The notes: generated from the letters alone by a model not told the origin. 6,760 bases of DNA from Clostridia bacterium (GCA_017411585.1 JAFQPV010000022.1:1-6760); one strand, 5' to 3'; shown: positions 1-6,271, counted from the stretch's first letter. Made by a program: numbers and translations.

Positions 1-27
1 CCGTCCGGGAGGCCGGTCCCTACAATG
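1..27 (+). repeat. Partial GGTCCCTACA-type repeat at the window edge
   Basis: These 27 bases match 4035-4061 with four mismatches and include the identical core GCCGGTCCCTACA. The copy is cut by the window start, so its left end is unseen. Bases 28-59 between it and repeat copy D show no gene and no further structure I can support. Confidence 0.5.
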
Positions 28-59
28 TTGCCGCGAGTATGCATAATACTCCAATCGGC

Positions 60-162
60 ATAAAAAGAGAAAATCGGATGCAAGACGAGGAAGAACCGCA
101 GCGCTATACTTTTTGTATGCGCGAGGATTTCAATGTCGCCTATCCATTTGTTCCTTTGTGCA
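60..162 (+). repeat. Palindromic repeat copy D, diverged
   Basis: This copy begins ATAAAAAGAGAAAATCGGATG and ends at ATCCATTTGTTCCTTT, so its terminal inverted repeat is weaker than in the other copies. It carries the family segment GGATGCAAGACGAGG (76-90) and a central hairpin GCGCTATAC/GTATGCGC (101-109 with 115-122, loop TTTTT, one bulged T). It lies head to tail with copy A, which begins at 163. Its left flank, ATCGGCATAAAAAGAGA, resembles the flank of copy C read on the other strand, so the unit may reach a few bases further left. The outer boundaries are approximate. Confidence 0.65.
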
Positions 163-265
163 TTTAAAAGAGGGAATTTGGATGAAGTGCGAGGCGAAAG
201 CGCAGCCAATACTTGTGTATTGGCGAGCATTTCAACGAAGCAATTCGCCAAATTCACCTTTTAAA
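163..265 (+). repeat. Palindromic repeat copy A, after the AICAR formyltransferase gene
   Basis: This 103-bp unit has imperfect terminal inverted repeats: TTTAAAAGAGGGAATTTGG at 163-181 and CCAAATTCACCTTTTAAA at 248-265. Inside, after the family segment GGATGAAGTGCGAGGC (180-195), is a perfect 8-bp hairpin GCCAATAC/GTATTGGC (205-212 with 217-224) with loop TTGT. The right end is directly followed by ATTA, where TTA (267-269) is the complement of the AICAR formyltransferase stop codon. It carries no reading frame that looks real. It could be a MITE-like element, or a structured 3' end of the purine mRNA; the sequence alone does not decide. Confidence 0.8.
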
Positions 266-266
266 A

Positions 267-1451
267 TTAGTGGTGGAATAAACGCATGCCCGTAAATGCC
301 ATCGTCATACCGTGCTTGTTGCAGGCCTCAATAACATTGTCATCGCGAATCGAGCCGCCCGGCTGTGCTACATAGCTTACGCCGCTCTTTGCCGCGCGTT
401 CAATGTTGTCGCCAAATGGGAAGAATGCATCCGAGCCGAGTGCCACACCGGAAATGGAAGCAAGGTATGCCTTCTTTTCCTCGCGTGTGAGCGGCTCCGG
501 CTTAACGGAGAAGAACTTCTGCCATTCGCCGTCTGCTAATACATCCTCATAATCGTCGGAAATGTAAATATCAATTGTATTGTCTCTGTCCGGTCTGCCG
601 ACTGTGTCTAAAAACGGCAGGTTTAATACCTTCTCGTGCTGACGCAGATGCCAGATGTCCGCTTTGTTGCCGGCAAGGCGTGTGCAGTGAATTCTCGACT
701 GCTGACCTGCACCGACACCGATTGCCTGGCCGTCCTTTGCGAAGCATACGGAGTTGGACTGTGTGTACTTTAAGGTAATGAGTGCGATAATCATATCGCG
801 AACAGCGCTTTCCGGTAAATCCTTGTTCTCGGTTACGATTTCGGAGAGGAGCGCCTTGTTGATTTCAAAATTGTTTCTGCCCTGCTCGAAGGTGATGCCG
901 AAAACCTGCTTGGTTTCCTTTTCCTCCGGTACATAGTCAGGGTCGATTTGCACAATGTTGTAGCCGCCCTTACGCTTGCCCTTTAAAATTTCAAGCGCTT
1001 CCGGTGTGTAGCCCGGGGCGATGATGCCGTCGGATACCTCGCGTGCAACTAATTTTGCCGTGGTTACATCGCAAACATCGCTAAGTGCAATCCAGTCGCC
1101 GAAGGAGGACATTCTGTCCGTACCTCTTGCTCTTGCATAAGCTGTTGCAAGCGGGCTTTCGTCTAAGCCCTCAACATCGTCTACAAAGCAAGCCTTCTTT
1201 AATTCTGCGCTCATCGGGATGCCGACAGCGGCAGAGGTCGGGCTGACATGCTTAAAGCTTGTTGCCGCACACATACCGAGTGCTTCTTTGATTTCTTTTA
1301 CCAGCTGCCAGGAGTTGAACGCGTCTAAAAAGTTAATGTAGCCCGGCTTGCCGTTCAAAATCTGAATCGGCAGCTCTTCGCCGTTTTTCATATAAATTTT
1401 TGCCGGCTTCTGGTTCGGGTTACAGCCGTATTTCAGCTCAAATTCTTTCAT
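267..1451 (-). CDS. purH: Stand-alone AICAR formyltransferase (PurH C-terminal-domain type)
   Basis: This 394-residue protein is the 5-aminoimidazole-4-carboxamide ribonucleotide transformylase, which transfers the formyl group of 10-formyl-THF to AICAR (ZMP) to give FAICAR, the penultimate step to IMP, in the cytoplasm. The catalytic Lys-His pair is visible in SFKHVSP (K67, H68), followed by the family blocks SDVCDVTTAKLVAREVSDGI, YTQSNSV, QQSRIHCTR, SDAFFPFGD, QPGGSIRD and the C-terminal TGMRLFHH. Bifunctional PurH is about 510-590 residues with an N-terminal IMP cyclohydrolase domain; that domain is absent here and its reaction is supplied by the neighbouring purO-type gene. The start is set by AAAGGA about nine bases upstream of the ATG; the gap to the upstream gene is 24 nt. 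It is the last gene of the cluster, and its stop codon directly abuts a palindromic repeat. Function is certain from family motifs; the gene symbol is loose, since only half of PurH is present. Confidence 0.96.
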   Translation of the reverse strand: MKEFELKYGCNPNQKPAKIYMKNGEELPIQILNGKPGYINFLDAFNSWQLVKEIKEALGMCAATSFKHVSPTSAAVGIPMSAELKKACFVDDVEGLDESPLATAYARARGTDRMSSFGDWIALSDVCDVTTAKLVAREVSDGIIAPGYTPEALEILKGKRKGGYNIVQIDPDYVPEEKETKQVFGITFEQGRNNFEINKALLSEIVTENKDLPESAVRDMIIALITLKYTQSNSVCFAKDGQAIGVGAGQQSRIHCTRLAGNKADIWHLRQHEKVLNLPFLDTVGRPDRDNTIDIYISDDYEDVLADGEWQKFFSVKPEPLTREEKKAYLASISGVALGSDAFFPFGDNIERAAKSGVSYVAQPGGSIRDDNVIEACNKHGMTMAFTGMRLFHH

Positions 1452-1475
1452 TGTGCAAAGTCCTTTCTATATGAA

Positions 1476-2189
1476 TTATTTATTCTTATTTACAATCTTT
1501 GTTTTTGCTTCGCCTGTTGCGATGTCGATGTAGCGCACGAACAGGGAAACCTTATTTTCTTCGTTTAATGCATTCCAGAGCGTATCGGTAAATTCATCGA
1601 TGCAGTTCGGAATGGATACAAGCTTCGGCTCGCCCTCAAAGCTCGGGAGGGGACTTCCGTCACACTGATAGGTGTGAATGAAATGACCGTCGCCTGCGAG
1701 CGGTGCATTATACGAGAAGGTGTAGCGCTGGCAGCTTTCCGGGTTGCCGTTTGCACTCTTTAAGATGGAGAGTGCGTAGTTCATGCTGCCGTCTGCCAGC
1801 TTGATGATACCGGAAATGCGCGGTGTGTAGTTCGGCGCGTCCGGCTCGAACTCGCGTGTGCGCAGCGCCTGCTCAAAGGTAAACTGCTGGTTCATTAAAT
1901 CGTAAATGGTATCGGTCTGGTCGCCGTTGGTTACAATCGTTTTATTGCCGAGCACGCGCACCGGTGCGTAGATAATCAGGCTCGGGTCCTCTAATTTGGA
2001 TTCGTCAAATGCCTGGGTGCGGATGCCTTCGCCGTCCTCTACAAAGATACGGTTGCGGCTGTTTTGGCTTCTGCCCATAATGAAGTATGCGGCAACGGCG
2101 CTTTTGCCATCTGCCGACTTACCTAAAATAATACCTCTGCCCGGGTATGCGTTTTCGCGCAGTTCTTTTTCAATGCAAATTCTATCCAT
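1476..2189 (-). CDS. purO: IMP cyclohydrolase, PurO type
   Basis: The 237-residue product resembles the archaeal-type IMP cyclohydrolase PurO, which closes FAICAR to IMP, the last step of de novo synthesis. The N-terminal signature is AYPGRGIILGKS at residues 12-23, followed by an SQNSRNRIF segment, as in PurO proteins, which belong to the Ntn-hydrolase fold and are unrelated to the PurH N-terminal domain. The length fits the family (about 200-240). The reading frame is open much further upstream, to 2528, but that extension overlaps purN out of frame. The ATG at 2189 is preferred because it starts the PurO homology, lies 2 nt after the purN stop and has GGAAGGGAAAG, inside the end of purN, as ribosome binding site. 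Partner gene: the stand-alone AICAR formyltransferase directly downstream. Family assignment is by pattern recognition. Confidence 0.9.
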   Translation of the reverse strand: MDRICIEKELRENAYPGRGIILGKSADGKSAVAAYFIMGRSQNSRNRIFVEDGEGIRTQAFDESKLEDPSLIIYAPVRVLGNKTIVTNGDQTDTIYDLMNQQFTFEQALRTREFEPDAPNYTPRISGIIKLADGSMNYALSILKSANGNPESCQRYTFSYNAPLAGDGHFIHTYQCDGSPLPSFEGEPKLVSIPNCIDEFTDTLWNALNEENKVSLFVRYIDIATGEAKTKIVNKNK

Positions 2190-2191
2190 AT

Positions 2192-2803
2192 TTATTCTTT
2201 CCCTTCCAATAATATTGAAGCTGATACCAGCTCGGTTGCTGCCGGCAGGATTTTCCACTCTGCCTCCTGCATTACGCGCTTTTGCAGGCTCTCCGGCGTA
2301 TCGTCCGGACAGATGTCCACTGCTTTTTGCAGGATAATCTCGCCGCCGTCCGGAATTTCGTTGACGAAATGCACGGTTGCGCCGGTGACCTTTACGCCGT
2401 ATTCGAGTGCCGCCTCGTGCACATGCAAGCCGTAAAAGCCCTTGCCGCAAAACGACGGAATGAGCGACGGATGCACATTTAAGATGCGCTTCGGATAGCG
2501 CGAGGTAAAGCGTTCGCTTAAAATGCACATAAAGCCGGCAAGAACGATTAAGTCGATTTTATTTTCGGTTAAAAGTGCGCTGATTTTATCTTCAAACTCT
2601 TCTTGCGAGGCGCAAGCCTTTTTGGATACCACCGCGGTTTTTACGCCTGCGTTTTTGGCGCGCTCTAAGGCATAGGCGTCAGCGTTATTGGAAATAACCA
2701 ATGCGATTTCGCCTGCGTTTAATACGCTGCCCTGACTGTCTAAAAGCGCTTGCAGATTTGTGCCGCCGCCGGAAACCAGCACGGCGATTTTTGCCTTTAA
2801 CAT
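2192..2803 (-). CDS. purN: Phosphoribosylglycinamide formyltransferase (GAR transformylase)
   Basis: The 203-residue protein transfers formyl from 10-formyl-THF to GAR, giving FGAR. The N-terminal phosphate-binding loop is SGGGTNLQAL (residues 11-20). The catalytic triad of the family is in place: N109 and H111 in NVHPSLIPSF and D152 in NEIPDGGEII, corresponding to Asn106, His108 and Asp144 of E. coli PurN. Length is normal (about 190-215). The ATG overlaps the end of purM by 7 nt, with purM stopping at 2797, which implies translational coupling; its ribosome binding site must lie inside purM, where only weak purine runs are visible. Together with the AICAR formyltransferase it is one of two 10-formyl-THF consumers in the cluster, which fits control by a riboswitch that reports on that cofactor. 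Confidence 0.97.
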   Translation of the reverse strand: MLKAKIAVLVSGGGTNLQALLDSQGSVLNAGEIALVISNNADAYALERAKNAGVKTAVVSKKACASQEEFEDKISALLTENKIDLIVLAGFMCILSERFTSRYPKRILNVHPSLIPSFCGKGFYGLHVHEAALEYGVKVTGATVHFVNEIPDGGEIILQKAVDICPDDTPESLQKRVMQEAEWKILPAATELVSASILLEGKE

Positions 2804-3840
2804 ATTACAACACCCTCATCCGATTCGATGATTTCGCCGATGATGTATGCATCCTCGCCGTTTGCCTTGAGTACGGAAAGTGCCTTGTCCGCATCTTCCT
2901 TTGCAACTACGATGCTCATACCTACACCCATATTAAAGGTGTTGAACATATCGCGCTCCGGAATATTGCCTGTCTTTGCAATCAAATCGAAAATCGGCAG
3001 AATTCTAAGCGATGCCTTGTCAATCTTTGCACCGAAGCCCTTCGGGATACTTCTCGGAATGTTTTCGTAGAAGCCGCCGCCCGTGATGTGGGAAACTGCC
3101 TTTACGGTAACTTCTTCAAACAGTGCCAGCATCGGCTTTACATAAATTCTCGTCGGCGTTAACAGCGTTTCACCAATGGATTTGCCGCCAAGCTCTGCAA
3201 CCGGGCTCTTGATGTCGGCATTTTCTACATCGAATACCTTTCTTACTAAAGAGAAGCCGTTAGAATGTACACCGCTCGACGGAAGCGCGATAATCACATC
3301 GCCTGCCTTCACGGTTTTGTTGTTCAAAACTTTATCCTTGTCTACTACGCCTACGCTGAAGCCTGCCAGATCGTATTCATCGACCGGATAGAAGCCCGGC
3401 ATCTCTGCCGTTTCACCGCCGATGAGCGATGCGCCGGACTGTACGCAGCCCTCTGCCACACCGGAAACAATCTGAGCTACTCTTTCCGGTACGTTCTTGC
3501 CGACTGCAACATAGTCTAGGAAGAAGAGCGGTTTTGCGCCGCAGCAAATGATGTCGTTTACGCACATTGCCACACAGTCAATACCCACTGTGTCGTGCTT
3601 GTCCATCAAAAATGCCATCTTCAGCTTTGTGCCTACGCCGTCTGTACCCGAAACGAGTACCGGCTTATTGATGCCCGTCAAGTCCAGTTCGAACAGACCG
3701 CCGAAACCGCCGATGTCGGAGAGTGCTCCACCTGTCAGCGTTCTTGCGATGTGCTCCTTCATCAGTTCTACGGCCTTGTAGCCTGCTGTAATGTCAACAC
3801 CTGCTGCTGCGTAGCTGTCGGATTTCGAATTATTATGCAT
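2797..3840 (-). CDS. purM: Phosphoribosylformylglycinamidine cyclo-ligase (AIR synthetase)
   Basis: The 347-residue protein performs the ATP-dependent closure of FGAM to AIR. Characteristic PurM blocks appear in order: SYAAAGVDI near residue 9, GTDGVGTKL (65-73), the ATP/phosphate motif GGETAEMPGFY (141-151), SSGVHSNGFSLVRK, HITGGGFYENIPR and FNMGVGM. Length and both halves (AIRS N and C domains) match the family. The ATG at 3840 has AAAGGAG nine bases upstream. It overlaps purN by 7 nt at its 3' end. Upstream, a 408-nt gap separates it from purF, in contrast with the close packing of the other genes; no convincing separate promoter is visible in that gap, so expression by read-through from the purE promoter is the simplest reading but is not shown. 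Confidence 0.97.
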   Translation of the reverse strand: MHNNSKSDSYAAAGVDITAGYKAVELMKEHIARTLTGGALSDIGGFGGLFELDLTGINKPVLVSGTDGVGTKLKMAFLMDKHDTVGIDCVAMCVNDIICCGAKPLFFLDYVAVGKNVPERVAQIVSGVAEGCVQSGASLIGGETAEMPGFYPVDEYDLAGFSVGVVDKDKVLNNKTVKAGDVIIALPSSGVHSNGFSLVRKVFDVENADIKSPVAELGGKSIGETLLTPTRIYVKPMLALFEEVTVKAVSHITGGGFYENIPRSIPKGFGAKIDKASLRILPIFDLIAKTGNIPERDMFNTFNMGVGMSIVVAKEDADKALSVLKANGEDAYIIGEIIESDEGVVIC

Positions 3841-3884
3841 CGTTTCTGTCTCCTTTATATTTTGGTTTGATATACATTCTATTT

Positions 3885-3990
3885 ATAAAAAGGTGAAATT
3901 GCCGCATTGCTTCGTTGCAGCCGTCGACCCGTACGCAAGTACTGTGTCGCCGTCCGCGCCTCGCACTGCATCCAATTTCTCTCTTTTTAT
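3885..3990 (-). repeat. Palindromic repeat copy C, inverted, upstream of purM
   Basis: Read on the minus strand this 106-bp unit matches copy A: ATAAAAAGAGAGAAATTG at one end, GGATGCAGTGCGAGGC (3958-3973, one mismatch to copy A), a shared AACGAAGCAAT near the far end, and CAATTTCACCTTTTT closing the terminal inverted repeat (3887-3901 with 3973-3988). The central hairpin is GTAC-GCAA-GTAC (3931-3942), extended across an internal loop by CGAC/GTCG. It lies about 45 bp upstream of the purM start codon, outside its ribosome binding site, and opposite in orientation to copies A, B, D and E. Confidence 0.75.
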
Positions 3991-3995
3991 GCTGA

Positions 3996-4066
3996 TGTAG
4001 GGTAAAATCGGTAAATTGCTTTGGTGTACTCGGACCGTCGAGGACGCCGGTCCCTACATTGTAGGG
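3996..4066 (+). repeat. GGTCCCTACA-type repeat with inverted ends
   Basis: TGTAGGG (3996-4002) and CCCTACA (4052-4058) form inverted ends around a 63-bp unit that includes the hairpin GGACCG/CGGTCC (4032-4037 with 4048-4053). A second TGTAGGG follows at once, so 4052-4066 is a 15-bp palindrome CCCTACA-T-TGTAGGG. Bases 4035-4061 match bases 1-27 of the window at 23 of 27 positions. I recognise short repeats of this general look from gut Firmicutes genomes but cannot name the family. Confidence 0.6.
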
Positions 4067-4086
4067 GCGAGCAATGCATCCTTTGA

Positions 4087-4142
4087 TTTAAAAGTGAAAA
4101 AATCGGATGAAGTGCGAGGCGGCTGCATCGACTACCATAGTA
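4087..4142 (+). repeat. Palindromic repeat copy E, left half only
   Basis: The segment starts with the terminal repeat TTTAAAAGTG and continues AAAAAATCGGATGAAGTGCGAGGC, sharing 16 identical bases (4105-4120) with copy A (180-195). The hairpin region and right end are missing; instead the segment runs through CGACTACCATAGTA straight into the left terminus of copy B at 4143. It looks like a copy truncated by, or rearranged with, copy B. Confidence 0.65.
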
Positions 4143-4248
4143 TTTAAAAGTGTGAATTTTGATGAAAGACAAGGCGACGGCTTGGCCGCTATACTTTTGT
4201 ATGCGGACGAGTCGGCAACGCAGTATTTCGCAAAATTCACCTTTTAAA
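4143..4248 (+). repeat. Palindromic repeat copy B, after purF
   Basis: The 106-bp unit has good terminal inverted repeats: TTTAAAAGTGTGAATTTTG at 4143-4161 and CAAAATTCACCTTTTAAA at 4231-4248. After the family segment GATGAAAGACAAGGC (4161-4175) comes a central hairpin CCGCTATAC/GTATGCGG (4186-4194 with 4199-4206, loop TTTT, one bulged T). The right end runs straight into TTA (4249-4251), the complement of the purF stop codon. Copies A and B therefore meet their neighbouring genes in the same way. Orientation is the same as copy A relative to the genes. Confidence 0.8.
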
Positions 4249-5670
4249 TTAACCTTTGCCGTTCCAGCAGTAGGTACATAACTTACATGCCGGAAGACCG
4301 ATGGCTTTGATTGCACCCTCAATCGACTGAAACTCCAACGAAGCGAAATTGAATTTCTCACAAATAGTCTTGCGCAGATTCTTACCGCGCTCTGTCTTTG
4401 CATCGCTGTATTCTTCTAAATATTTAAAGCCCTCTTCTCCCTCAAGCTCTAAAATCACGCGTCTGGCAATCAAATCCATATCGCTTGTGCCTCTGGAGAA
4501 GTTTAAGTATTTACAGCCGTACATAATTGGCGGACAAGCCGAACGCATATGAACGGATTTTGCGCCGTTTTCGTATAAGAAATCTACCGTTTCCTTTAAC
4601 TGCGTACCGCGCACAATCGAGTCATCGACAAACAAAAGGTTCTTGCCTTCAATCAAATCGTGTGTCGGAATTTGCTTCATTTTGGCAATGCGGTTGCGCT
4701 CGCGCTGGTTCGACGGCGTAAAGCTTCTTGCCCAGGTCGGCGTGTATTTGATAAACGGTCTTGCAAACGGAACGTGGCACGCATTGGCATAGCCGATGGC
4801 GTGCGGTGTGCCGGAATCCGGTACGCCGCTGACATAATCGAGGTCGGCAAGCTTTCCGTTCTCTGCATCGTTTTGCGCCATAATTGCGCCGTTGCGGTTG
4901 CGCATTACTTCTACATTCACACCCTCATAGCAGGAATTCGGATAACCGTAGTAGGTCCACAAAAATGCGCAGATGTGCATTTCCTCTAACGGCGGCGCAA
5001 GCTGTGTCAGCTTATCCGCTGTCAGGTGCACGATTTCGCCCGGACCGAGCTCCTTTTCCTCTTCATAGCCGAGCTTTAAATAGGCAAAGGACTCGAAGGA
5101 CACGCAATAGCCGTCATCGGTTTTACCGATGAGAACCGGGATACGCCCCATACGGTCGCGTGCAGCGATAATTGAGCCGTCGTTGCATAAAATTAAGATG
5201 TTTGCCGTGCCTTCAATCACGCTTTGTGCAAAGCGGATACCCTCCTCGAAGGTCGATTTTTGATTAATCAGTGCGGCAATCAAATCTGTAGAATTGATTT
5301 TACCGCCGGTCATGGTTGAAAAATGACCGCCGTTTGCGAGGTATTTTTGAATTAAATCTTCTGCGTTATTTACGATGCCGATGGTACAGATGGCATAGAT
5401 GCCTAAATTAGAACGCATCAAAAGCGGCTGCGGGTCAGAATCGCTGATGCAGCCGATGGCTGCGCTGCCGCTCATCTCGTCGAACACATCGTCAAATTTT
5501 GTGCGGAACGGTGAATTTTCAATGTTGTGAATTTCTCTTTGTAAACCGATTTCATCATTGTAAGCTGCCATACCGCCGCGGCGTGTGCCGAGGTGGGAAT
5601 GGTAGTCAGTGCCGAAGAAAACATCGGAGATGACATCGCTTTTGCGAACTGCGCCAAAAAAACCGCCCAT
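4249..5670 (-). CDS. purF: Amidophosphoribosyltransferase homologue with degenerate glutaminase site
   Basis: The 473-residue protein is a PurF homologue, the enzyme that makes phosphoribosylamine from PRPP, the first step of the pathway. The PRPP loop LLFVDDSIVRGTQ (345-357) is intact, and all four cysteines expected to bind the [4Fe-4S] cluster of the Bacillus-type enzyme are present: C234, C386, and C465/C468 in the terminal CKLCTYCWNGKG. The N-terminal Ntn glutaminase domain is recognisable but altered. It starts MGGFFGAV where active PurF has a propeptide then CG(V/I)xGI, so the nucleophilic Cys1 is Gly or absent. GHVRY reads GCISD (about residue 73), HNGN reads TIGI (96-99), and the Asp of the SDTE-like motif reads Ser (127). 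The start is set by GGAGGAG just upstream; purE ends 32 nt before. I infer ammonia-dependent or partner-supplied activity, or a paralogue with a canonical PurF elsewhere in the genome. The stop codon abuts a palindromic repeat. Confidence 0.9.
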   Translation of the reverse strand: MGGFFGAVRKSDVISDVFFGTDYHSHLGTRRGGMAAYNDEIGLQREIHNIENSPFRTKFDDVFDEMSGSAAIGCISDSDPQPLLMRSNLGIYAICTIGIVNNAEDLIQKYLANGGHFSTMTGGKINSTDLIAALINQKSTFEEGIRFAQSVIEGTANILILCNDGSIIAARDRMGRIPVLIGKTDDGYCVSFESFAYLKLGYEEEKELGPGEIVHLTADKLTQLAPPLEEMHICAFLWTYYGYPNSCYEGVNVEVMRNRNGAIMAQNDAENGKLADLDYVSGVPDSGTPHAIGYANACHVPFARPFIKYTPTWARSFTPSNQRERNRIAKMKQIPTHDLIEGKNLLFVDDSIVRGTQLKETVDFLYENGAKSVHMRSACPPIMYGCKYLNFSRGTSDMDLIARRVILELEGEEGFKYLEEYSDAKTERGKNLRKTICEKFNFASLEFQSIEGAIKAIGLPACKLCTYCWNGKG

Positions 5671-5702
5671 AGTTTCTCCTCCAAATTCTGCCTACGCGGC
5701 TG

Positions 5703-6197
5703 TTATTTATTGTACTGCTCGGAAATTGCCGCATTTTTTGCAAGCACATTTGCACTTGCGCTGCTGCGGCGGTTGTCTAATTTTTCAGCAAGTGCGCTGT
5801 CCGATACGGCGATAATCTGTGCCGCAAGGAGTGCTGCGTTTTCTGCACCGTCAATCGCAACGGTTGCAACCGGGATACCGGATGGCATCTGTACGGTGGA
5901 TAAAAGTGCATCAAGCCCGTCAAGCGTGGAGGACTTAATCGGAATACCGATGACCGGAAGTGTTGTATTTGCGGCAAGCGCACCTGCCAGATGCGCAGCC
6001 TTACCTGCTGCAGCAATAATTGCACCAAAACCGTTTTCACGGGCGCTTACGGCAAAATCCTTTGCCTGCTCCGGTGTGCGGTGTGCAGAATATACGTGCA
6101 CCTCAAACGGAATTTCAAGAGATTCCAGTGTTTTGATTGCTTTTTCTACTACAGGCAAATCGCTGTCGCTGCCCATGATAATACCGACTTTTTTCAT
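5703..6197 (-). CDS. purE: N5-carboxyaminoimidazole ribonucleotide mutase, class I PurE
   Basis: The 164-residue protein moves the carboxyl group of N5-CAIR to give CAIR. The N-terminal nucleotide-binding motif is IIMGSDSDLP (residues 6-15), the catalytic His lies in SAHRTP (H39, matching His45 of E. coli PurE), and the second conserved block is AAAGKAAHLAG (62-72), close to the bacterial class I GAGGAAHLPG with Pro replaced by Ala. VQMPSGIPV and AALLAAQII follow as in E. coli PurE. Class I enzymes normally need PurK to make N5-CAIR; no purK lies in this window. AGGAGGAGAAATAA immediately before the ATG gives a strong ribosome binding site and fixes the start. It is the first gene of the cluster and sits directly behind a ZTP riboswitch and its terminator. 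Confidence 0.97.
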   Translation of the reverse strand: MKKVGIIMGSDSDLPVVEKAIKTLESLEIPFEVHVYSAHRTPEQAKDFAVSARENGFGAIIAAAGKAAHLAGALAANTTLPVIGIPIKSSTLDGLDALLSTVQMPSGIPVATVAIDGAENAALLAAQIIAVSDSALAEKLDNRRSSASANVLAKNAAISEQYNK

Positions 6198-6228
6198 TTA
6201 TTTCTCCTCCTGATTCTTATAATAAACT

Positions 6229-6271
6229 AAAAAAGGACAATCCTATCCACCCTATGTGTAAAGGACTGCCC
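6229..6271 (-). terminator. Intrinsic terminator serving as riboswitch expression platform
   Basis: On the minus strand GGGCAGTCCT (6262-6271) pairs over ten consecutive positions, including two G-U wobbles, with AGGATTGTCC (6235-6244), across a 17-nt loop, and is followed at once by TTTTTT (6229-6234). The left arm contains the 3' strand of aptamer helix P3 (6266-6270) and part of the conserved CTGGGCA. Aptamer and terminator therefore cannot form together, predicting a genetic ON switch: ligand binding holds P3 and lets polymerase proceed into purE. The hairpin ends about 31 nt before the purE start codon. Confidence 0.88.

Larger units (their letters stand above)
3841..4248. other. 408-bp intergenic gap inside the purine cluster
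   Basis: The gap between purF and purM holds, from purF downwards, repeat copy B, half copy E, the GGTCCCTACA-type repeat and inverted copy C, then about 44 bp with the purM ribosome binding site. No reading frame here looks real. I see no TTGACA/TATAAT pair for purM and no hairpin followed by a clear U-run, so neither a separate promoter nor a classical terminator is evident. Confidence 0.75.

Noticed and set aside
205..224. Classical intrinsic terminator after the AICAR formyltransferase gene.
   Set aside because: The hairpin GCCAATAC/GTATTGGC is strong but is not followed by a U-run on the minus strand; any terminator role of the repeat remains speculative.
60..265. CRISPR array from repeated units with hairpins.
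   Set aside because: The units are about 105 bp, diverged, palindromic at their ends and have no regular spacers.
113..295. A 60-codon plus-strand frame over repeat copies D and A.
   Set aside because: It lies in palindromic repeats and runs into the AICAR formyltransferase end; no ribosome binding site or family motif.
2190..2528. N-terminal extension of the PurO-type reading frame, giving 350 residues.
   Set aside because: The added 113 residues overlap purN in another frame, have a low-complexity Arg-rich look, and the PurO homology begins at the ATG at 2189, which has its own ribosome binding site.
3841..3890. Separate purM promoter using TATAAA or TAGAAT near 3876-3890.
   Set aside because: No credible -35 hexamer lies at the right spacing, and the A-T-rich bases are partly the end of repeat copy C.
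3987..4403. A 138-codon minus-strand frame across the 3' end of purF and the repeat gap.
   Set aside because: It overlaps purF out of frame and is made largely of repeat sequence; its composition does not look like a protein family.
5593..6213. A 206-codon plus-strand frame opposite purE and the start of purF.
   Set aside because: It is antisense to two genes with clear catalytic motifs; its Ser/Ala-rich translation is the usual shadow of a GC-biased third codon position.
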